From positions 35,833,584 through 35,897,583 of the forward strand of contig OZ007573.1 in the NCBI GenBank assembly GCA_963931925.1: a DNA stretch of 64,000 bases, read 5' to 3'. Below, in pieces: positions 56,604-64,000 of this stretch. Positions within the stretch are counted from its first letter, which is position 1; every line of letters begins with the position of its first letter. A program made the position numbers and the translations under genes. Under the pieces are notes generated by a model that ran no database searches, had not been told where the DNA came from, and saw only the letters and a program-made list of their open reading frames with translations. Origin of the DNA: Onchidella celtica (Eukaryota; Mollusca; Gastropoda; Systellommatophora; Onchidiidae).

Positions 56604-58480
56604 AGAAATATTTTCTAATTAAGTTGTGTTTCATAAGTTGTATTAATTTCGTAATAGCAACAAACAGCAACAGCCATGATAAACTATATAATTTTAACAG
56701 TCATTATCATATTATAAACATCTTCTTATTATACAAAAAAAAACAAAAAAAGGTGCGGAACTCATTCTCTGTGGTTCAGTGTGGCCACTTGTTTTTGCTG
56801 AACGCTAAAACCTAAATAACAGTGTCAAACATTATAAAATTAATATAATCCAAGCACTTTTGTATCCAACTATAATTGTGGATATTGAAGTTCCCGGCGA
56901 TCTTTTAAAAAATGTTTTTATGACAATAAAATGCAATGACCTTTTTTTTTTCTTTATTTTGGATCTCTTTGAAAAGCGCAGTGCAAGGGGAGATTGTATT
57001 TGATATAGATCTACGTTCAGCTTGAAAATTAGATTGGTGTTGGGAGGATAGAATTAGAAAAGGAGATACTGGGGAGTGAGATAGGTCGGGAAAGGGAGAA
57101 AACAAACCCATTCAAAACAAGACTAAGAGATTAAAGTTGGGTTGAAATCCAGTTTTTGTTCTTGGTTACTGAATGCTGAACATGACCATTTTCTCATTAG
57201 TAAGCTACAAGAATGATCTCTCTCCGCCCCCCCCCCCCTCTTTAAAAAAAAAAAAATGACCAAGTCACATGAACAGCGCAAACTACTCGTGCTGACAAAC
57301 TCCGACTTTAAACCATGACTTCCTTAAAAATTGTCTTTTTCGGAACTGAAACAATGACATTTCTGAAACAACAAAAGCAAAACGCAAAAAGAAAAACGTG
57401 TGCAGTCCAGCGAGGAGTTGGAAGATGACGCCATGACATTTAGTTTCAATGAGACAACAAGGACCAGCCAACCAGTTGCAGCTCACTCAAACCTAATGTT
57501 GTGACGTCACCATCCACTGACTAGGACCATCAACATCAGCTACAGCAGCCCTAGGCTTATAGATATAGACTCTATTCACTAAATAAGATCAGCATCTTAG
57601 AACAACATTTGACCACTTACTTTGCTGAAAGATGGATAAAACGTCTGAACTTGTGTGGCCCAAAACAATGATCCTTCCAGCAGGCGACACCACAGCATAG
57701 CTTGACCACTGAATATGTGCCACGTTTCGTCTAGGGGACGCTTTTATTCAAGCTTTGATGCAGTGAGATATAAATAAATCCTCTTGGGAATGGCAAACAA
57801 GCGTGAAAATACACATAAAAATGCTATCAAAGAAAACACCACTGAACAATAAATATTTTGGTACGGTAATAAAAAGAGATATCAGGTAATAAAGCTACTT
57901 TGCCAAGTTTAAGTTGCAATGATCACGTACAGACAAAATTCCCTCACTTTAACTCTAATATTCATAATAAATGGATTGACAATTAATTTCATACACAAAT
58001 ATGGAGAATATCTGTTGACACCTATGTCAGTTTACTGCCTGCCTGATGTGCAAGGTCTACTAAGTAAAATTTGCGACCCTGTGCTATATCTCGACATTAG
58101 ATCTTGTTTGTCCTGTCTCCATTTTCTGAACAACTGAAGATCTCTTTGACACTTAGGCAAAACATTCGAGTTGGAGTAAACAAGAACTAAGGCCCCGATA
58201 TGTAGAGAAAGGAAATCACATTAGCCTAAATTAATTTAAGTCCCTTGAATTTTTGTCAAAAGTATTAACTCTCTCTCATTGGCAGTGTCGTCAGTGTTGA
58301 CAACATGGAAGATATTGAAAGGATTATTATAAGGGGTGACTATAATCGTGGTCAGTATTATCATTATTGCTATCTGTTCTAGATGGCATTTTCTTAATGG
58401 AGAAACAAGTACAGATTTTAGACTGCAGAAAATTGAGGAGGTGTACCTCCTATTAAGAAACAAGCAAAACAAGAGAGATA
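56604..58480. other. Intergenic, nothing recognised
   Basis: Poly-C at 57226-57237. 57783-57838 matches 53432-53485. No gene-like exon could be supported. Confidence 0.4.
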
Positions 58481-58484
58481 CCGA

Positions 58485-58487
58485 GAA

Positions 58488-58537
<50 letters not shown>

Positions 58538-58632
58538 CGAGAGGGATAGAAAGAGAGAAATAGAGAGGCAGAGTGAAGGAGATAGATAGAGAGGCAGAGT
58601 GAAAGAGAGAGATAGAGGGGCAGAGTGAAAGA

Positions 58633-58678
<46 letters not shown>

Positions 58679-58835
58679 CAGAGAGACAGAGAGAGAGAGA
58701 CAGAGAGAGAGAAGGCGAGAGTGATAGAAGGAGAGAGACAGAGAGGCAGAGTGAAAGCGAGAGACAGACAGAGAGAAACAGAGACACAAATACGCAATCA
58801 GAGACAGAGAGAAAGAGAGAGAGAGAGAGAGAGAC

Positions 58836-58884
<49 letters not shown>

Positions 58885-58890
58885 AAGAGA
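58485..58890. repeat. Long (GA)n-rich microsatellite
   Basis: About 400 bp of GAGA/GACA-rich sequence next to the Helitron 3' end. It contains a partial higher-order unit (AGAGGCAGAGTGAA) repeated at about 58564, 58592, 58619 and 58741. The ORFs here are artefacts. Confidence 0.93.
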
Positions 58891-58910
58891 GTATCTACCA
58901 ATTATACAGA

Positions 58911-61100
58911 CTAGCTGACTTCCCCGTTCTACGAACGGGGTGGATGACATGCAGGGACATTATACACACACACACAACTGTCATTCAGTACCCCCATGAC
59001 ATTTTTCTTACCTTGTCTTGTCAGTTCTGGAGAACTTCTCTGTAGACCACATTTTCTGTGTGAAGAGAGCTGTTTCCCGTTAACAATCTCACAGAGTCCC
59101 TGGAGCCAACACGGCTCATGGCCACGTATAACTGTCCATGTGAAAAAAAAAGGCTGCTGCACATGAATGCCAATTTTTGTCAAAGTCTGTCCTTGTGACT
59201 TGTTTGCTGTGATGGCAAAGGCCAGTCGGACAGGAAACTGTTTCCGTTTCATTTGAAATGGGAATATGTTGTCTGATGGCACAATTGGGATGCGAGGAAT
59301 GAACAACTGTTTCCCAGCATGGGGTCCACATGCTATTTCAGCATCGATGATATGCTCATGTAGGTTCTGGACTGTGTAGCGAGTCCCATTGCAATGTCCA
59401 TTTGCAGGATCTAAGTTGCGCAGCAGTATGATAATACTGTTTTTCTTCAGCATCAGTTTGTGAGGTGGCATACCCGAGGGACACAATGAGTTTATAAACT
59501 CTAGGTGGTACTGGTGCTCATTTTCTTCCACTGAATCGTGACTTCTATATAATTTTGTTTCGCCAGGTAATTTCTCCAAAATTTTGCCATTTAGTTCATC
59601 AACATCCTTGTTTGTTGGACAAATGATTGAACGTGACGCCAGCCAATCAGAGTCATTATAGTTTTCTTCCATACCTCCGAATACAAAATCCAACAGCTCT
59701 TGTTCACTTTTCACTGTCATATCTTCAGGGAGTTTCATGGCAAATTCGCTAATACTTTTATCCACCAACTGTGTCCCATCACCGATGCTCAGCAGGTAGT
59801 CTGAAAATTCTGTTGATTCACCCGACAAAGCAACCCTCATATTTTCTTTCAGCTGATACACACTTACTTTGCCCCATAAATATGAAGACTTCAATGTTGC
59901 ATCAACAATCTGAGGTCTGGCTCCATGACGAACAACAGGTAGTATTTGGCGCCAATCACCGGCAAGCAGCACTGTGATACCCCCAAATGGTGACTCATTC
60001 CCATGTAGATCCTGCAAGTAAGTGCAAGGTTCTGTCCACAGCTTCAAAAATGTGCTTATTTCCCATTGATATTTCATCAACTATCAGCAGTTCAGTTTTG
60101 CGAAGTAACATGCCAGTCGCATCACGGGGAGAAACATTGCACATTGAGGTTTCATTGATGATGAGTGGAACTTTGCATCTGCTGTGTAGTGTTCTCCCAT
60201 TTGATAACAAAGTTGCTGCAATTCCTGACAGAGCTGTAGCCAGAGCAATTTTCTTGTGTGCGCGCACAGAATCAAGAATCAGGTTAATAGTGTGAGTTTT
60301 TCCAGTTCCTCCACTGGCATCCAGAGCAAAGATCTTTCCATATCTATTGAGAACTGAGTCCATTACTGCATCAAAAACTACTTTCTGTTGCCTATTAAGT
60401 TTTGGATATTCATTGTGGACTTTGTCTCTGAGCGCATCACAATTCTGATTCATTTCCTCGAAGATGATTGTCGGCATTCCATCTTGATATCTTTCTCTCT
60501 CTGCTTTCGGCAGCTGAAAATCCTTGTCGAAAAGTAGTCCTTCGTGATCAAGTATTTCTTGAAGGTAGATCAGTACCTGATTTTCAATGATGTTGCTGAG
60601 CTGATCAGTATTGTGTTGCCTCATAACACCCCTACACAGTTCCATTTTATGTCTGTTCCAGAACTCTAGAGGATTTGCTGGTCTGTTGTAAATTAAGATT
60701 GCAGCCTTGGCCTTGGGTCAACAGCACCTTCCACAAAAGTAGTAGCATTAAGAGCAAGTCCACATGTTGGCTCTCTTTTTCGTTGTCTAGGTCTATTTTC
60801 TACTATTTCAATCTCATTTTCTAGATCTAGGTGTTGACGATGCCTGACCCTCTCCTCCTCCTGAACTCTTCCAGTGTCTTCTAGCCTATCCCTCTCCTGA
60901 GCTCTTATATTGTCTTGTCTACGCGTTCTAGGAGAAAAGCAGGTACGATTGCTCTTCCTAGGCATTGTGCAACATTTATCTGGTCTATCACATGTTGCCA
61001 CTGTTATTTACTAAATTTTATAGAGTAGATCTAACCTGAATAACATCACTGCACGCCTCACATTCACATGCAACCAAGTTTACTTGAAAAAAAGCTAACA
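58911..61100 (-). mobile_element. Helitron, internally deleted and frameshifted (H1)
   Basis: The minus strand carries a Helitron N-terminal leader, a PIF1-like helicase and an exact 3' terminus. That terminus is hairpin CCCCGTTC-GTA-GAACGGGG (58940-58922), 7 nt, then CTAG at 58914-58911 followed by T. The replication-initiator (HUH) region is absent: helicase sequence follows the leader within about 50 bp. The 5' end (TC) could not be fixed and is given roughly. Helitrons replicate by a rolling-circle route and make no target duplication, consistent with none being seen. Confidence 0.8.
59021..61001 (-). pseudogene. Helitron RepHel remnant: leader plus PIF1-like helicase, Rep missing
   Basis: Read in three segments. 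Segment 1 (61001-60693, 102 codons) is a basic, Arg/Glu/Gln-rich leader containing MPRKSNR, typical of Helitron protein starts. Segment 2 (about 60720-60015) begins AILIYNRPANPLEFWNRHK and holds Walker A GGTGKT (near 60312-60295), LSGIAATLL and Walker B IVDEIS. Segment 3 (about 60030-59021) is in another frame. It has GGITVLLAGDWRQILPVV, ITANKSQGQTL and, after a further one-base shift in the A9 run at 59143-59151, YVAMSRVGSRDSVRLL and a stop at 59023-59021. At least three frame disruptions plus loss of the HUH nuclease make it non-functional. A host PIF1 gene is less likely, because the stop lies only about 110 bp from the Helitron terminus. Confidence 0.82.
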
Positions 61101-61855
61101 CCACTGACGCGTGCAAGAAGTGATACAATCTCATCCACATTCAGATTTCCTGCCTTTTAGAGAAAGATGACTTGTAAAAAAGCCAAATTTTAATTTAACA
61201 GAGGCCAAAAATAAGCCATACAGTTTCTTTTGTAGGCCATTATAAAATTCTTTTCCTGAAGGTAGGAAAGTCTATTTTTCACAAACTTAAATTTGAAAAT
61301 AAGCTATGCTTGTTATTCTGCTGTCAAACAAAAAGTCGAAGGGTAGAACAAACATTACTTATATCACAATTTTTGCAGACCAAACTTAATTATGTGGAGG
61401 CCAATATTTTTCTTTTTGGGTGAAAAATATGCTAACTTGGCAAGTACTGAAATAAATTACTGTCCCGGGCAAAATGGCTTAAAAATAGGTTCGGTGAGTC
61501 GTGGTGAATTCTCACCATTTCTATTCGCGATAAAAGCAGCAAAATATGATATTTTACCAAGCATAAAATTCCTTTCTCATTAGCATCCTGCACATTTCCA
61601 CTGGTCAACTAATGTAATGCATATTTTTGTATAATTTTTTGTTGTTTCTGTGGATCAGTAAGTGTGCCAACAGTTAGAGCCCTAGCTCCATTATAGTATG
61701 ATTTCAACCCTGATTACTAATGAAAATTGTTAACCTACAACTCTTATGTTTAATGGCTCTTCAGTCTATATTTGATCATGCTATACAATTTATGACCAAG
61801 TCAGTCAACCTCACCCCCCCCCCCCACCCAACCAACCCAACCCGCCCCCCTGAAA

Positions 61856-61886
<31 letters not shown>

Positions 61887-62109
61887 ACAGGCAACAACAA
61901 TAACACCACCATTCTCAATAAATACAACTTTGCACAGCTTTCAAAACCTGGCAAATGGTGAAAAATTATGTACTTTGTATAAATCTGTTTCATTGCTACA
62001 CAGTCTTCACAAATTTGACTTTACAGCCTCAGAATTTAAACATACAATCCTGAAAATGCTCGGTCCCCACTTTTGTACAAAGTTAATTTTAACCCCCTGG
62101 TATCCAAGG
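61101..62109. other. Intergenic; poly-C (61816-61828) and (AAAT)n (61854-61887)
   Basis: May include the undetermined 5' end of the Helitron. No gene-like feature. Confidence 0.4.
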
Positions 62110-62242
62110 TTGAACAACAGCAAGTACAACAACAACAACAACAGCAACAGCAACAACAGCAGCAATAACAACAACAACAACGACAAGTACAACAACAACA
62201 ACAACAACAACAGCAGCAATAACAACAACAACAACGACAAGT

Positions 62243-62275
<33 letters not shown>

Positions 62276-62290
62276 GCAACAACAAAAACA
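62110..62290. repeat. (AAC)n tract preceding repeat R2 copy 2
   Basis: ACA/AAC triplets with CAGCAG and a duplicated AACGACAAGTACAAC block at 62179 and 62232. Long Leu/Val/Cys-rich minus-strand ORFs are artefacts. Confidence 0.95.
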
Positions 62291-63770
62291 GATTTTGTTA
62301 TCTGTCTCAATTTTCACGAGTTTCAAGTCACTGTACAGTCTCGGCATAAACAAAATCGTCAAAATGGCCAGACTCCACATTGTGCAAAGCTGGTTAACAG
62401 TCTAGTAATGAGTATGTAGGAATAGATTGGCAAATTTTGTAATTCTACTGCAATGGGGCTAGAGGACGAACATGTAAGCATGTAAACCTCTATGAGTATA
62501 CGTTACCAAATATTATAAAACTTTCTACATTGTTTCAATTCTTTCTCCTTTATAATATGATACCGGCATCTGCAACAACAATAGTACTTCCACTCTCCGC
62601 TTGGAGGAATTACAAATCCTAGTCCACACGAGCAAAATAAATAATCTTTCAAATTCTTTTTGTCCAATTCTCATCAAATAGGTCACAATAAATAGGCCAC
62701 AAGGATTCGATGCAAAGACTAGTAAAACTCACTGTCATGCCACAATTTCACCTAGAAATACACAGATTTGATAAAGTTGATTTTCTACAAGCAAAGTATA
62801 AAGAGGGGAGTAGAAGGCAATTTCCGGTCATACGTTTCAATTTCAAGTAAGGAAAATGATTCCCTTTTTTTTCACAGCTCCAAACAATAACAAATAAATG
62901 AAATAAAAGGCTGAATTTTATACCAAATGGACGTGTGGACAGAACTTAAAGTCAACATTTCAGGCAGTTCCCAAAGTTTCATCATTATTTCTTTTGTTAC
63001 TTATGTGCAGGTCTAGAAGGTTCCGCTGTTCTTGGCATTTACAGATCACATTTCTTGTTTTTATTTTTCTTCTTCTTCTTTCTGTGTGTTTTTATGCTGA
63101 GGATTTGTTTTGTTTTGTTTTATTCGTTTTTTTGTAGAATTTGGCGAGGGCCGTGGCCTTCTTTGGTCTGCTCTTCTTGTCTTTTAACTGCCAAGGTATC
63201 TTTAAGGTGCGCAACGTACACACGAGCACTCAAACGTTTTTTTGTCCATATCCGAGAAGTCTGTGTGCTCGATCCTACCTACCATATGACCCCCCCCCCC
63301 CCCAAAAAAAAATAAATTCCAAAATGCCTTCACGGACGGGGATTCGAACCTGTACTTTTGGCATGAGAGGCGAGCACCTTGGATTGAGTTTTTTGTTACT
63401 TGGTCACAAAGTTTTAGCTACTTATAATAATGTTCAGTCTCTAGCCCCTATATAGTCAGTATTTGAATGCAGTCTACCCCCCTCCCCCACCCCCGGGTGA
63501 GTCCCGTGATCCTCTACCACATCAAGCAAATAATTATGATTAGCACACTGAACAAAACGACAAGGATCTCCAGAGATAAATGAAAAAAAAAAAAAGAAAT
63601 TCGAGCTCAGTTTTACAGTATAGGTGTATTTATTGTTCTGGCATCGCTACGTTCACAAAAAACACAGGTGCAGCTGTCCTTGCACTATCCCTTGTTGTTT
63701 ATCCTGGAAAATGTACAAATATTAAATACACCAGTCACAAGATTACATGATTATAGATGAATAGACAGGA
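62290..63770 (+). repeat. Dispersed repeat R2, copy 2 (interrupted)
   Basis: 62290-62630 and about 63505-63745 match copy 1. The roughly 870 bp between (62630-63500) are absent from copy 1 and include SINE C. Confidence 0.65.
63142..63382 (-). mobile_element. tRNA-derived SINE, family 1, copy C (5' truncated)
   Basis: On the minus strand AAGGTGCTCGCCTCTCATGC starts the remnant, missing the A box. A B box GGTTCGAATCC and a shortened body with GATACCTTGGCAGTT and AGACCAAAGAAGG follow, then a T/A-rich tail. A poly-C/poly-A block (63289-63311) interrupts it. Confidence 0.7.
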
Positions 63771-64000
63771 GCTGCAGAATAATACACATCAAAGCAAACC
63801 GATACCATTCTGATCAGACCTCGTAAGGGATAAAATTTTCGAAATACGTTTTTCAGGCTAAATGCGTTCTTTGAGTCAAGCTGCACATTACACAGAAACT
63901 CTGTATAGGAAAACCGGAGAAAAAGTGTTTTAAATCAATATAAACCAAAAAAACCTATGTCCACCCTCTCCATTTTCCATTCTGATCAGACCTCATAAGC
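63771..64000. other. Intergenic, nothing recognised
   Basis: CATTCTGATCAGACCTC occurs at 63807 and again at 63978, hinting at a tandem unit of about 171 bp that continues beyond the window. Confidence 0.35.

Noticed and set aside
58236-58918. 221-codon Ser/Leu-rich and 97-codon Arg/Glu-rich ORFs
   Set aside because: Products of the (GA)n microsatellite. The same artefact occurs at 14128-14832, 21184-21564, 29735-30454 and 45671-45983.
58929-60645. Host PIF1 DNA helicase gene
   Set aside because: Frame broken at several points, no introns, a Helitron-type leader upstream, and a Helitron 3' terminus about 110 bp after the stop.

Overview
The window is eukaryotic, gene-poor, repeat-rich DNA from an animal. 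It has long compound GATA/GACA and GA arrays, poly-G/poly-C runs, (AAC)n tracts, tRNA-derived SINEs, LINE 3' fragments, Helitron ends, MITEs and two full-length LTR retrotransposons. A lophotrochozoan, possibly a gastropod mollusc, fits this style, but that is an inference from repeat character only. No complete host protein-coding gene could be recognised. The only small host-gene candidate I would defend is a 57-residue secreted peptide with six cysteines (56410-56583, minus strand) that starts directly after a 3' splice-site-like sequence.

The dominant features are two minus-strand copies of one Ty3/Gypsy family: copy 1 at 4083-11578 (7496 bp) and copy 2 at 33526-41042 (7517 bp). Each has LTRs that read as identical within the copy (1350 and 1382 bp), TG...CA ends and a perfect 5-bp target-site duplication (CCGCT; GAGGG). 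Each also has a tRNA-Leu-like primer binding site and a single Gag-Pol frame. Copy 2 is an uninterrupted 1481-codon ORF; copy 1 is frameshifted at the RT/RNase H junction. The order of domains is Gag, protease, integrase, reverse transcriptase, RNase H. Integrase therefore precedes RT, as in Ty1/copia, while the sequence motifs are Ty3/Gypsy. This is the arrangement of the rare Gmr1-type lineage.

The right end carries a decayed, internally deleted Helitron on the minus strand (58911 to about 61100). It has an N-terminal leader and a PIF1-like helicase but no Rep (HUH) domain, and its 3' terminus is intact (8-bp hairpin, then CTAG). Three more Helitron-type 3' ends on the same strand (21706, 27840, 30454) share the CAGCTAG end with different hairpin sequences. 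One of them sits inside a LINE 3' UTR.

Around these lie a tRNA-derived SINE family with three copies (31048, 54611, 63142). One copy has an 11-bp target duplication, and a duplicated block elsewhere in the window supplies its empty site. There are also relics of a second SINE, four or five LINE 3' fragments, three MITE families, a foldback element near 41.3-41.65 kb, and minisatellites with 40-, 42- and 87-bp units. The remaining stretches hold microsatellites or nothing I can identify.
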